Below are positions 10,673-22,795 of a DNA stretch of 64,000 bases, one piece after another. Every line of letters starts with the position of its first letter. Within the stretch, counting starts at the first letter, position 1. The position numbers were made by a program, and so were the translations under genes. Origin of the DNA: Stipa capillata (lineage: Eukaryota; Streptophyta; Magnoliopsida; Poales; Poaceae); contig JAGXJF010000093.1 in NCBI GenBank assembly GCA_019208055.1, positions 62,001 through 126,000 of the forward strand, written 5' to 3'. The notes below the pieces were generated by a model that saw nothing but the letters and a program-made list of their open reading frames with translations, was not told the origin of the DNA and ran no database searches.

Positions 10673-11999
10673 ATGGATGAATTGGGAAGAAAACGAAAAC
10701 AACTAATTGTGAGAGGAGCTGGCCTAATTGCTGTGATGTGTGCTTATATGATGTTTATCCTTAGAAGGGCTAGGGAAAATGCACCTAGGATAACATATGG
10801 TCGTATGGTGGATAGTGATATAGCTAGGCAATCAACTTGAGTTTTATATATCATTCTACTGACACAAATTGCTCAAATCAGCTTCGGATAACAAGGGCTC
10901 CATTTTTTAATTTGTGTACTTTATTTAGAGAAAGATAACTATTGCGGGACAGCATCCATACCTCCATTGAGGAATAAGTTGCCATGTTTCTCCTAGTAGT
11001 GGGCTACAACCATAGGTTTAGGGCTATGCAACCGACATTTAGAAGGTCCACCGAGACAATTAGTAGGTATTTTAAGGAGGTGTTATTTGCTATTGGTGGG
11101 TTGCCAGATGAGATGATAAGACCTCCCTCTACGGACATCCACCCTAAGATTCAACAAAACAGTCGCTACAACCCATACTTCGAGGTAAAATATGAAAGAC
11201 ATATATCAAACATGAATCATTTGTATTTCTCAACAGGAGTATTAATTAATGCGTGTGCCTATTAAGTAGGATTGTATTGGTGCGATTGATGGGACCCATG
11301 TGCTTGCTAGAGTCCCAACAAAGATCTCGGCTGCCTTTAGGGGTAGGAAAAGTGGTACCACCCAGAATGTCATGGCCGCAGTCGACTTTGATTTAAGGTT
11401 CACCTACGTGCTTTCCAAATGGGAGGGGTCAGCCCATGATGCCCTAATACTTGCTAATGCATTGGAGAGGGATGATGGGTTGATAGTTCCAGCAAGTAAT
11501 AAATAAAATCATATTTGTTAAATTTATCCATACTATTTACCTATAGCTAATAGTTGCAATTTGCTAGGAAAATTCTACCTTGTTGATGCTAGGTATGCTG
11601 TGAGACTGGAATTTCTTCCACCTTACCGTGGAACAAGATACCACTTGAAAGAGTATGGTGGAGAGAATTACCCTCAAAATGAGAGGAGAGTTGTTCAATC
11701 TAAGACACTCCTCTTTAAGGACATCGGTTGAAAGAGCTTTCGCTGCATTTAAGAATCGTTGGAAGATTGTTTTCAACAAGCCTTTTCACCCATACAAGAT
11801 GCAAGTGAAAGTAGTACTAGCATGTGCCATTCTTCACAATTGGGTCCTTCAGTACGGCGTGGATGAATTTGTCCCACCTGAGTCAACATGGATCCAAACC
11901 CTACTAATGAAGACCACAATGACACAATTCTTGATAATAATTCTTGGGCTCAAAAGAGGGATGAAATTACAAATGCCATGTGGGAGAATAGGGGTTTAA
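10673..11999 (+). pseudogene. PIF/Harbinger DDE transposase
   Basis: Coding starts at the ATG after the acceptor near 10672 (MDELGRKRK). It runs through a degenerate first exon with a frameshift near 10835 and two in-frame TAA codons before MFLLVVGYNHRFR. Introns with GT..AG ends lie at 11185-11269 and 11496-11567. The DDE_Tnp_4 (Harbinger nuclease) domain is clear: CIGAIDGTH supplies the first Asp, KWEGSAHDALIL the second, and SVERAFAAFKNRW the Glu. Frameshifts occur near 11690 (before ELFNLRHSS) and near 11910, so the natural C terminus (..EITNAMWENRG) is in a different frame. All three catalytic residues survive but the gene cannot give a full protein. Confidence 0.88.
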
Positions 12000-12148
12000 C
12001 ACATATTTGATGTATCGTGTTCTATGTGTTAGCTGTTGGTGGAAATTGTTAGTTGTTCTTAGTTGTTGCTGAATAATGTAGATGACATTTCTTACTTACT
12101 GTTGAATTTATTGAGTAATGTCGCAGATATTTGTACTTGAGTATTGAT

Positions 12149-12330
12149 AAATGTTGCTAAAATTTGTTACTTATTGATGAAAGTATGCATAAATGTTGCT
12201 GAAATTTGTTTTTGTTGATGAAAGTATGCATAAATGTTGCTGAAATTTGTTTTGTTGATGAAAGTATGTATAAATGTTGCTGAAATTTATTTTTGTTGAT
12301 GGTAGTATGCATAAATATTGCTGAAATTGG
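12149..12330. repeat. AT-rich minisatellite, about 43-bp period
   Basis: Four to five imperfect copies of a unit containing ATAAATGTTGCTGAAATTTG and TTGATGAAAGTATGC lie between the two PIF genes. Related single motifs (GTTGCTGAAAT) recur from 13560 to 13650, after the second gene. It is probably non-coding spacer of the transposon. Confidence 0.75.
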
Positions 12331-12378
12331 TTACATGTTGCTGAACTTGCTTTTTTCCCCTGAAATTGGCACTAGAGG

Positions 12379-13357
12379 ATGGCTGAAGTAGGTGAGGGGG
12401 CTGTTGCGGTGGGGAACAAGGGTGCATTGCGTTGGACCCCACTAATATCCGGATTCATGCTGCACCGCCTTGTTGAGATAATAGGACAAGGTGTTAAGAC
12501 TAACAAAGGATTCAAGGAGATCCACCTTAACCAAGTTGCTAAGGCTTTGACTGATTATATTGGTGTTGACGTGACTCGTACCCAAGTGCACAACCACCTT
12601 CACAAGTGGCGTGCAAGGTGGATTAGGATTACTTAGCTAAGAGACCTTAGCGAGGCTCTTTGGGATGATTGGAACAACATGATAGTGCTAGAAGAACAAC
12701 ACTACTTGGGCCATACTAAGGTTTATGCATAAATGTAAATTCATTATATTAAGACATACAATGTGGTAGTTGATTGAAATTATTATTTTGCAGGATCGTT
12801 CTAAGGATGTTGAGTTCCTCAATGTGCCGCTTGAGAATTATGTGCAGATGGAGACTATCTTTGGGGCTAAGCAAGCGATAGGGAAGTATGCAATAGGGTC
12901 GAATGAGGCTTTGAGGGATCCAATTGAGGTCCAAAGCTCATGCAAAGATGAAAGTCAAGAGTATGGTGGAGGGATTAATGTTGCTGCTGAATTTGATTTT
13001 GGTGTTGAATCAGGGCTCGCGACAAATACTCCTGAGAAGGAGTTATCTACCACTAACACTTCTTTGAAGAGAAAGAGGTCTTCACTTATTACCGAAGAGG
13101 ATGCATTAGTGTTGAACAATATGGCGGACGTTGTGCGTGAAATGACTGGTGCCGTCAAGTATATGGTGCATACTGAGTCACATCCAGATGTGTATAAGGC
13201 CGTCATGGACCTCGACGTGTTCCCTCTAAATACTCGTTTGGCTATTCTGGATCATCTTATGGAAAAGAAGGCTACTAGCCTTTCTTTCGTGCAAATGGAC
13301 AAAGATGCGTGTGTGGCATGGGTTCATCGTTTCCTAGCAAAGCATCCCGATGCGTAA
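12379..13357 (+). pseudogene. PIF/Harbinger ORF2, Myb/SANT-like DNA-binding protein
   Basis: Exon 1 is 12379-12720, with a GT donor at 12721, and exon 2 is 12794-13357, after TTTTGCAG. The N terminus has the Myb_DNA-bind_3-like domain found in PIF partner proteins: LRWTPLISGFMLHRLVEII, GFKEIHLNQVAKAL and QVHNHLHKWRARW. A TAG after WIRIT interrupts exon 1, and the reading then continues in frame (LRDLSEALWDDW). Exon 2 carries a predicted nuclear-localisation-like KRKRSS and a conserved C-terminal helical region (LFMEKK-like LDHLMEKKATSLSF). These proteins work with the DDE transposase, helping terminus recognition and nuclear import. With the stop, this copy is probably dead. Confidence 0.82.
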
Positions 13358-14087
13358 GTATTTTTAATCACTCTTATTGAGGTGACCTTTTGTGAATTGC
13401 TCTAATATGAAGATCAATCCCCATAATTACTAAATTTGGCACATGGCATGTGCATATGTGAGGTGTTATAACTAACCCCTCCTATATGGTGAAAACTGGA
13501 CACCACTTTTATGTTATATAATATGGACCTAATGATGCAATGCTAAAATGTTGACATGATCCCTGAACTTATGCTGAAATGTTGTTGAAATGTTGCCCAA
13601 ATGCTCCAATTATTGCTGAAATATGTTATATATTGTTGGAGTTGTTGCTGATTTTGATATATGATGCTAGAATTGTATAGAGTTGTTATAAAAGACGCAC
13701 AGAAATTTCATTGTTATCAAAACTCATGAGAGTTGTTGAAAAATATGCATAAAAAGTTATTTATCATTGTCATATCTCATTCAAATAGTCCTTATTAATC
13801 AATATTATGGTAATAGACTTTGTCAAAATTCATTTCATATTTTCATGCTATTCTCACAAGCATATATAGAGAAGAAACCAAATATAGCTTAGATACAGCC
13901 TACCAAACATACTCTCAGCTCAGCGTGTCTCAATCTATACAGACAAACAAACAACATCTTAACTCAGCATGTCTCAACGGATACAGGCCACCAAACACAA
14001 GCCAGTTACATCCACTCAGCATGTCCAGGACCAGCACGTCTCAATAGATACAGGCATGCTAGGATGATACAGGCTGCCAAACACACC
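13358..14087. other. PIF 3' non-coding and subterminal region
   Basis: No coding signal was seen. AT-rich sequence with scattered GTTGCTGAAAT motifs gives way at about 13905 to three or four degenerate copies of CTCAGCATGTCTCAA..GATACAGGC..CCAAACAC, ending at CCAAACACACC (14077-14087). Subterminal repeats like these are the usual binding sites of PIF transposases. Confidence 0.5.
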
Positions 14088-14093
14088 AGAAAT

Positions 14094-14337
14094 GTGTTGG
14101 CCTAGGGATATTTACTTCCCAGGGTGGCCACCTTGGAAACTTTCCCTACGCTCAGATCCCCAGGGAAAGAATTCGTTCCCAGGCTACAGAAAAGCACACT
14201 AGGGAAACCGCCCTAAACCCTTTCCTGGCAGGACTCTCCCCAGGGGCCGTTCCCTAGGACTGGCACTAGGGAAACACTATACCTATGGTTTTTGGCATGT
14301 TCCCTAGAGTATGTGGCACAAGAGATTTCTAGTAGTG
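14094..14337 (+). mobile_element. right-terminal fragment of another CACTA element
   Basis: The segment ends TTTCTAGTAGTG at 14337, the reverse complement of CACTACTAGAAA, a classic CACTA terminal inverted repeat. Upstream are subterminal copies of CTAGGGAA and its complement TTCCCTAG (about 14105, 14200, 14250, 14270, 14300). No matching left end is in view. It may lie beyond position 1, in which case the PIF element is nested in this CACTA, or the element may be truncated. Confidence 0.6.
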
Positions 14338-16498
14338 GATCATATATCCTATATTCCTTTCCTTCAAGAGAGCAAATCCTGGGGCTTTCAATCCCTTCAC
14401 CGGCTCCTTCCCCTTCACCCTCATTCCTAGCGGCGCCCAGGGGACTCGTCGGTGACGGCACGTCCATCCGGGAGCGGACACCATGCCCTCGACGATGGTG
14501 GTAGCGTGCGATGGCCCTTCCTCTCCTTGAGCTCCCGCACCTCTCCAGTCTTCATACCTTGCCCCCACTATGCTGCCCCTGGCCTCTCTGCCTCCTCCCC
14601 CCTCCGCCGCCCCTGGGCAACCCAGATGACCCCGCACTACTGCACACAAGTCATAGGAAGATGGTGCGGCCCCGCGTGTGGCGCGGCGACGGTGGCAGCT
14701 TCGCGCCCACCACGTCAAGGCACATGTCCACCGCTTCTTTTCTCAGTGCTATCCCATCATGGACCTCTCATCGCGCTATGCTTCCTCCACCCTAAACCCT
14801 ACCACCAACATAGTTAGGAAAAAAGCATCAACGATGTTCAGTACAATGTTGGGAGAGCAAGACATCAAGAAAAGAAATGTTTCTCAAGGAGCACAACTGC
14901 AAGGTGTTTGTCGAAATCCCCTACTAAGCTTGCCATTAACATGACTACCAACTTTCTTCAGATATATCTGGTGCGTATCTTGCTTTACCTTGATCCTAAA
15001 TATCCCAATCTGCTATTGTACACATTGCTTCATTTTTTGTTCATAATTAGTTGCTTGTATGTGTTGTCTGGAATGCTAGTTGGCACATTTTGCTTTAATT
15101 CTACAGTTCTTGACTTTCTGTCTGACAGTTTAAAGTCCCCACTCTTAGTAGAGTGCGATGAATATGCTATGCGAGTTTATGGCAATTGCTATGAGGGAGA
15201 CAATATCAAGTACTACCTAATTGTTAATACTATTTACATTGTGAAAACTCCAATAAATTATTGTATCACATCACATGTTTTTCAGGCGTTCATAGAAAGA
15301 AGTGATATGTCAAATTCAAAAGCCATGCTGGTAGGAATAGAAAACTAAGCATCCTATGTACATGTTTTGCTTTGTATACAAAATAAACATTTAAGTTAAT
15401 ATGATAATGTATAGAGAAAGGCCTTTTTGGTAATTTCACTTTGCTTACAGGTTGCATTGCTCATTCTGGTCAATATAACGTACAGGTTACTAGGTGTTAT
15501 TAGTCTGAAAGGCCTCTTCCTCTTCCTCTTACTTAACTTCATTTGATGTTTTGTGGCTATGTGTACAGGATATATTGCTGGATAAAATTTCGGGCATCAA
15601 AATTCAAAATTCAATCTACACTGAGTTTTAGGTAAAGCATCTCGCGTTTATTAAGTTTGAACTTAGCGCAGTTATGCATCTCTATAATTGCCATAGGTGT
15701 GATTTGTTACATAGCCAGTGTTTAGCGTGAGGTGGGTTGTTGAACTTGAGACATTCGAGCTATTTTGTTCTTGTCATGTAGATCTTATTGATGTTTTATG
15801 AATCTGTGTAGTGCGATGTCATGGTGTGACAGGTAGCCATCTCCAGTTGCTTTCTGGAAGGTGAATTTTTAGATTCTATTCTATTTAGGTTCTTTATGTC
15901 ATGTTGTTCAATAGAATAGCATGTATATTACAAATATGCATTTTTTGAGTTTTTCATGTGCTATCTTAACACCATCAAGTTGGCTTTACATAAAAGCTTG
16001 AATAAAACTCACATGTTCTCTGTTTTTTTTCAACCTCCAAACAACACATGGTAAGAAATTTGCATCATATGGCCATTGCTGTACCAGTCTTCAATACCCA
16101 GATTAGTGAGTGAATTAAGAGGTAATAAAACAACTACAAAATGCAAGATACGTTGTATCCTTAGCTAATATATCTCATTTTATATACACGAATTAAGACT
16201 CAGGGATATGAGGAAGCTGCTAAGATGGTTCTTTACTGAATTTATATCTTCTTGGAGTCATATTATGATTTCTTTCAGGTTTCAGAGACCTTGCCAGAAT
16301 TTTGATTTTGCTTCTTTCATCGCCTATCATTGAATAGGTGGAGAGGAAGACTAGGGGCTACTGCCTATCACTTGGACCACAGAGCCTCCTCTATTATTGG
16401 TGCTGCTGTTATGGGCAACATCACCTCAGCCAAACTTTTGCCATCGTTGATCGGTTCCCACAGTAGTAGCTTCTATTCTGTTGATCCATGAAAGATTA
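14338..16498. other. unassigned DNA between two CACTA ends
   Basis: A moderately GC-rich stretch (about 14380-14800) with short overlapping ORFs is followed by AT-rich, intron-like sequence. No translation here could be matched to a family. It may be gene-fragment material of the Helitron whose 3' end lies at 26026, because only the CACTA insertion at 16502-23672 separates the two regions. That is inference only. Confidence 0.3.
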
Positions 16499-16529
16499 AG
16501 TCACTACTACAGAATCATCCATACGAGGC

Positions 16530-16860
16530 GCCTTATCCGAGGTGGTTAAGTAAAAGCACCACGAATAACATATGTCGGAAGCGGTTAGTACCAAAAAACC
16601 GTCTCAGATAACGAGTTCCGGAGCAACCACCACGGATAACGACCACATCCGAGGCGGTTAGAAATAAGTAACCGCCTCCAATGTTATCCGAGGCGGTTAC
16701 TTATTTCTGACCGCCTCGGATAATGGCCATATCCGAGGCGGTTGATGATGTCAACCGCCTCGGATAAGTGAGTATATATCAGAGGCGGTTGCTGATATAT
16801 AACAGCCTCCATATAAGAGATACCCAAGGCGGTTATGTGGATTTAACCGCCTCCAATATG
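16530..16860. repeat. left subterminal CCGAGGCGGTT array of CACTA-1
   Basis: About ten copies of CCGAGGCGGTT or its complement AACCGCCTCGG are present. Some face each other, making a foldback at 16649-16719 with 30-bp arms (one mismatch seen) around an 11-base loop. Such arrays are the transposase binding sites of CACTA elements. Confidence 0.88.
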
Positions 16861-17484
16861 ATTGAGAGTATTAATTATGCTGCGCGAGCAGACATACGAC
16901 CAGAGGTAGATATGTCTTAAATGTGGCGATTTGCTGGCGATTTTTCGGTAGAGAAGCTACATTTGGATGAGTAGTTGGAGATAATACTCCCTTGTTGATT
17001 AGCAAAGGTTAGTGTTAAGTTTTTGAATCATTTTATCCAATAATTTGGTGATTTTGCTTTGTTTCTTGGACATTGAGAATATTCAATTATATGATCATAA
17101 TTAGATCGATGGAGATGTTTGATTTATCGTATGGTTGAATTAATGCTTCTAAATTTAGTGTTAAGGTATGCAAATTTTGAAAGAATTTTGTGGGTAAAAA
17201 TGAAAAAAATAAAGATGGATTTATTTTTGTGGCATATTTAATTTTTATATGCAAGAAGTGGTAATTTGGTTAGTTATACGTTAGTAATTGAAGAGAGTCC
17301 ACGCATATAGGTTAGTTATATTAGTCAATTAGTATGGTTAGTTAATTATATTAGTTAGTTAGGTTAGTAATTATTTTTAGAATTCGGTTAAGTTAGTAAT
17401 TGAAGAAATGTTAAACTCATGTCACGAAGTCAATGCACTTCATATTTTTAACTAAAATTTCAACTTTCCATATGCACGGCTTAG

Positions 17485-20299
17485 ATGGATCGATCGTGGA
17501 TGTACGGAGCTCACAACACAAAGGCGTATAGAGATGGAGTGAGAGCATTTATGGCAGCTGCCTAGGCAGACATGTTGAGAGAGGGTAGAGCTGACACGTA
17601 TTGTCCATGCCTAGACTGTGGTAACGTAAGGATTTTTGAGCTCCATCATATTGAGTACCACATCTTCAAGAGAGGTTTTATGGAAGGGTATTCAACTTGG
17701 ACCAAGCACGGTGAAGATCAAGCCGTAGTATCAGATGATGATATTTGTGCCGATGAAGAAGCAACCGATATGCCATTTGATATCGGTTGTGATTCAAACC
17801 ATGAGATGTTCGATGATCTCGACTCGATATGCCTGAGCTGGAACAGATGTTGCGTGATTTCGAAGGGCACGAAACCGACAGAGAGTAGTAACAATTCCTA
17901 GGCTTGATAGGGGCCTCGGAGAAACTGTTATTCGCAGGATGCAAGGCTAAGTTCACTTTGTTATATGCCGTGCTTGAACTATTGAAGCTGAAGGTGAGCA
18001 ACAGTTGGTCTGATAAGAGCTTCAACGAGTTGTTGGGCCTCCTAGGTGACATGCTTCCGGAGGGGAATGAGTTACCCATAAACACATACAGAGCCAGGAA
18101 GGTGCTTTGTCCCTTGGGACTGAAAGTTGAAAAGATACATGCATGTCGGAACGACTGTATCCTATACCGGAAAGAGTTTGCGAAGCTACATTCATGCCCT
18201 GTATGCAAGGCTTCTCGGTACAAGGATAAGATTGGAGTAGAAGGAGCTGAGGAATTCGTCGAGGTGATGAAGGGGACATCTGCGGAGGTCGCTTGGCACC
18301 TGCCTGTAATCCCACGCCTGAAGCGTTTGTTTGCAAACCCGAAGGAAGCAAAACTGTTTCGCTGGCATGCAGACGAGCAGAAGACATCCGATGGAAAACT
18401 AAGACACCCTGCTGATGCTATCCAGTGGAGAAACATCGATGGGAAGTATCCTCGATTCGCTACAGAAACTAGGAACGTAAGGTTTGCGCTGAGTACGGAT
18501 GGAATGAATCCATTTGGCAACATGAGCAGCCGACACAGCACCTGGCCCGTACTTCTCAGTATGTACAACCTACCTCCCTGGCTTTGTATGAAACGGAAGT
18601 ACGTTATGATGTCCATACTTATCGAAGGGCCTAAGCAACCTGGTAACGACATCGACGTGTTTCCAATTGTTGATGGATGATCTACAAACACTGTGGAACA
18701 CAAGAGTGCAGGTATGGGATGCGGACAAAAGAGAATACTTCACTCTGCGGGCCATGCTGTTCTGCACAATCCAAGACTTTCTCGCTCACAGTAACACCTC
18801 CAGTCAGACGGTGAAAGGACACAAAGGTTGTGTCATATGCATGGAGAATACCGTGAGCCTAAGTCTCAAGAATTACGGGAAAGTCGTGTACATGGGTCAC
18901 AGACGGTTCCTGCCTATAAGGCACCGTTACTGGAGGTGGAAGTCACAATTCAACGGGAGAACTGAGAACAGTACGAAACCAAAGCCATTAAGCGGTGTAG
19001 AGATATTCGAGAAGGTTAACAATGTCAATGTCGTGCTTGGAAAGGGTCGGAAAAAAAAGGTCACAGATGAGTCCACATATTGGAAAAAGCGATCGGTGTT
19101 CTGGGACCTACCATACTAGAAGGATCTAGACGTCCGGCACTGCATCGATGTGATGCACATAGAGAAGAATGTCTGTGACAGCGTGCTAGGTCTACTGCTA
19201 AATATTAAGGACAAGATGAAGGATGGCGTTAAGGCCCGACTTGACATGGTTGATATGGGAATCAGGCCCAAGCTGGCGCCTGTACTTCTGCCAACAGGAA
19301 GACATACATCCTCCCTGCCTGTTACACTTTATCCAAGGCCGAGAGAACCGAGTTTTGCAAGTTCTTGCATGGCGTGAAGGCTCCGTCGGGCTACTCCACC
19401 AACATCAAGAGGCTCGTCTCGATGCGGGACTTGAAACTAATCGGCATGAAGTCTCATGACTGTCATGTTATGATGACACAGATGCTCCCAATTGCAATCA
19501 GGAATATTCTACCACCTAACGTCCGAGAAGCAATCACCAACCTATGTTTCTTCTTCAACAAGATTTCACAGAAGGTGATGGACGTGTTTGAACTAGATGA
19601 TCTAGAGTTAACAGCGGCGGAGATTGTTTGTCAGCTAAAGATGTATTTTTCCCCGTCTTTCTTCGATATAATTGTGCATCTCATCGTCCACATTGTGCAC
19701 GAAATCAAGATGTGCGGTCCCGTCTTCCTTCGAAGCATGTACCCGTTCGAAAGGTTCATGGGAATCTTGAAGCACTACGTGCGAAATAGGTATCGACCGG
19801 AGGGAAGTATTGTCGAAGGTTACGCTGCAGAAGAGGTTGTTGAGTTCTGTGTTGACTACATGGAGTCGAACCAACCAATTGGCCTGCCACGCTCTCAGCA
19901 CGAAGGCAAGTTTGATGGTGTTGGGACCATCGGAAAGAAATCAATAACAGCCGATCAAGCTGGATACGCTCTTGCCTATTTCACGGTGCTGCAACACACG
20001 ACCATTGTTGCCCGTACATGGATGAGCACAGGGCAAAGTTAAGGCAAGAGCATCCAAATAGAACCGATGCGTGGAGGATGAGAGAGCATAACAAAGAATT
20101 CAACAAGTGGTTCAAGGAGCGTCTTCATTTAGGTGCCTCTAGCGACATGCTAACCTGGTATGCGAAGGGCCCAACATTCAAAGTCGTCACTTGGCAAGGA
20201 TATGACATTAACAGATACACATTCTCAGTACGAAGTCGCCTTGCCAGGCATACCCGGATGTCTCCGAAGAAGATTGGGCAGAATTCTACGCCTTGAAGT
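17485..20299 (+). pseudogene. CACTA-1 TNPD-type transposase (tnp2 family)
   Basis: The start MDRSWMYGA at 17485 opens the Transpos_assoc domain (CPCLDCGN, HHIEYHIFKRGFMEGYSTW). A TAG at 17563-17565 breaks it early. The tnp2 catalytic region follows in 17904-18680 (WSDKSFNELLGLLGDMLPEGN, IHACRNDCILYRKEF, LSTDGMNPFGN). A frameshift comes next, then 18667-19119 (MDDLQTLWNTRVQVWD) and a TAG in place of a codon in PY*KDLDVRHCIDVMHIEKN. After another frameshift the DUF4218-like C-terminal region runs in 19365-20042 (LKLIGMKSHDCHVMM, FPFERF-like MYPFERFMGILK). The enzyme would cut element ends. At least three stops or frame changes make this copy inactive. Confidence 0.9.
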
Positions 20300-20973
20300 C
20301 ATCCGAAGAATTCCAGGTAGATAGCTAGAAGGGGCAAGAGCTAACCAGGAGGAACAAGCACCCGCATTACCTCGGCACCTTAGGGTACGTCGGTGCTAAG
20401 AAGAAGTGGGCAAAGGAGGACAAGGAAGCGGAGAAGCATGGACAGCAGCCAGTGTTCTTGGATTTCAGCGACAGCCACATCCGGGACTAGTGCAGGGCGA
20501 GGACGAAGGTGGATCCTCGTGGTCAACGTGTATGGTGAAACCCTGAAGACGAGGAGGTCTATCAGAGAATGGTGGGGCTAAATGAGAAGGCATCTCAAGG
20601 CTCGTTTGTACTAAGTCGGGAGAAAGACATACTCTCCGAGGCCATCGGAACCAGGGAGCCCTATGGATGCACCAGGGGTTTCGAAAATCTAGCAACATGG
20701 GGCAAAGCCTTCACCGGTGATACGCAGGAGGCACGTCAGCAGAGGAAGAAAGCAAGAGCCGAGCAGATGAAAGCAGAGATACAGTCATCCCTTGAGGCGC
20801 AATTTGAGGAAAGAATGAGAGCCATGGCAGAGAGGCTTTCAGCACAGTACCTAGAAGACAGGGCGCCAGTCACAAGCCCGGGTGCCCGCCGCAGTAGCTG
20901 CGCCTCGGGTGCGGATGATTGTTCTTCCATCGATCAAATTGGGGGTCCGACGCGGTGCAAGATGCAGATATAG
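20300..20973 (+). pseudogene. CACTA-1 transposase_24-like basic/coiled segment
   Basis: Degenerate reading in mixed frames shows KHPHYLGTLGYVGAKKKW, then a segment matching the EDEEVYQRM type, and a longer open stretch at 20569-20973 with VLSREKDILSEAIGTREPYG. The latter ends in an alanine/glutamate-rich helix (QRKKARAEQMKAEIQSSLEA). This order is known from plant En/Spm ORFs of the transposase_24 kind, which bind subterminal repeats. Stops at about 20330 and 20490 break it. It precedes the Ulp1 module in the same orientation. Confidence 0.6.
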
Positions 20974-21397
20974 TTCGCTACGATGAACTTCGCAATGGAT
21001 GCCACGTACGGTCAGGTGTGGCCATCTACTCCTGGAACGGTGTTACACGGTATCCCGTTAACGCCAGGTTTCGCGCGAGTGCAAGTCGAGTCAAACAAAC
21101 CGACCTTTACTAACTGTCCCTTGCTGAACGCGCGAGAATCTGATGAGATACAGTTGCTAAGCGACACGGTCGGGTCGTTCGTCCAGTGGCCAAAGAAGGA
21201 CATAGTCCTCAGCACCGAGCGCACCATCCGATCCTCCATGCTCACCGGATCTTGGGATGCTGAGGTTTTCACCGGTGGTTGCTCGATCTCCGTCGGAGGT
21301 TTCGAAGCAGCTCGCCCTTCCTCAGCCAATGCCGACAGTACCACATATGGATGTTTCTCATCGTTCGCTATCTCCTTAACTCCCAGCAGTACCACAA

Positions 21398-22795
21398 GTG
21401 GAGAGCTCACGGCCAAGTCGTGTTCAAACGAAGAGTCAAGGGGCCACATCCAAGCTGAAAGTATACAGAGCCAAGAAGTCTGCTTCGAAACTGGCGGATG
21501 GTGTTGAATATCCTATGGCAGAGCTAGCTCGCCAGCACGTGCCGGGACAACCTATGGTAGACGCTAACGTGAACCTGGGCATAGCCTGCTGGACTCTTCA
21601 TGATCATTACCTCGAGATGTCGAACAGGCCGTTCCTACATACAGCAGTCGGTATCGTAGTCTGCTTCAAGGAGGAGCATTTCACCGTCAACGAAATATGT
21701 TTCCCATGGATTTCTCTGATATCTTCAACATGATGCACTTCCGTGACCTGGACGTCGAGCTCATGAGATGCTTCACGCTGTAAGTCCTTACAAGACAGCA
21801 CCGTTTTGTTTTATCACTGCTAAGTGACTGCAATATAACTCATTCTTCTCTTATACTCAGATACATGCTTGATATGAGTGAAAGAAGAAAGATCCACAAC
21901 TCTGTGAGGTTCGACGACCCACATTTGATCTCGGCCCAAAGCATCGCAACAAATAGGAATCTGGTGCGGGATTACGTCGTGCATTTGCTCCATGAGTACT
22001 CCGCACGAGATCACATCCAGGTTGCCTATAACATCGGGTAAGCCACATCCTTTGCAAGTTCTCATCATTCGACGGCTAAACATGTAATAACTTTATATCG
22101 TATAACCAGGGGCCATTGGATCCTCCTCGTAATCGTGTCGAAATGGAATAAGGTATATTACCTTGATTCCATGAGGCGTAGCGTTGACGAGCGCAAGCAA
22201 GCGTACTTGGACATCATGCGTCTACTCGACGAGTGAGTACCAAAACTTTCGACTTCGTCCATGCCTATTTTTTCTTCTTCCCAAAGGAAAAGACAATTCG
22301 ATGCTAATTGTTTTGAATCACCTAGAGCGTTTGACACGTACATCAAACAAGGAGGGAGGCACAAGGAAGGAATGCCCGTCGAGTTACGCCATGACTCCAA
22401 ATTTAAGGTATTCCGTAATGCCCTTGACTCCTCGAACTAATGCCATCATACTTCAGCCCTCTATACCTAATCGATATCCCTTTTGTAGTGCCGGCAACAA
22501 CCCGAAGGGTCCGACCTCTATGGGTATTACGTGTGTTTTCACATGCTAGCCCTTTGCAGCAACCCAAAGTACCGTGATCTAGCGGTATGAAACCATCGCC
22601 ACTACTAATGACTAGTGTTTAATCATGCTATTCGCCCTGAGTGTAAGCCTCATGTTTTCAGGGAGGGGCGAAAATCATGGCAATCAAACAGTTGGAAGAT
22701 ATGGACATTGCCCAGATCCGGTCGCACATCGCTAACTTCCTAAACAACGAGGTCATTAGTGCCGAAGGACGCTTCAATTCCTCGGCGACAAGTTA
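21398..22795 (+). CDS. CACTA-1 Ulp1-like cysteine protease module (one upstream frameshift)
   Basis: The N-terminal part (MAELARQHVPGQPMVDANVN) is open to about 21690, where a one-base frame change precedes MDFSDIFNMMHFRDLDVEL. After that the exons join through regular GT..AG introns: donor at 21780, then exons from about 21861, 22110, 22327, 22489 and 22661. The C48/Ulp1 signature is complete: His in GHWILLV, Asp in VYYLDSM, Gln in CRQQPEGSD and Cys in YGYYVCFHMLA. It ends with TAG at 22795. Ulp1 enzymes cut SUMO-type conjugates, and plant Mutator and CACTA elements sometimes carry them. The role in transposition is unknown. Intact catalytic exons beside a ruined transposase are notable. Confidence 0.8.

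Larger units (their letters stand above)
1..14087 (+). mobile_element. PIF/Harbinger DNA transposon, left end outside window, interrupted by a gypsy element
   Basis: This element carries the two genes typical of plant PIF/Harbinger transposons in the usual order: a DDE transposase, then a Myb/SANT-like protein, both on the plus strand. The putative right end is near 14087, where three subterminal copies of GGATACAGGC..CCAAACAC (about 13905-14087) finish in CCAAACACACC, the reverse complement of a GGTGTGTTTGG-type terminus. No clean TWA target duplication was seen there and the left terminus is not in view, so the boundaries are uncertain. The gypsy insertion at 620-10280 separates the first exon region from the coding exons: the sequence just left of 615 and just right of 10285 forms one continuous stretch of GTTCATGC-containing intron-like DNA. 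Confidence 0.65.

Noticed and set aside
14452..14944. Overlapping ORFs of about 90-120 codons that might be a gene fragment
   Set aside because: No frame gives a recognisable domain or clear splice borders, so they are reported only as unassigned DNA.
16530..16860. Regularly spaced repeats that superficially resemble a CRISPR-like array
   Set aside because: The units face both ways, spacing is irregular, and they sit inside CACTA termini of a plant genome; they are transposase binding sites.
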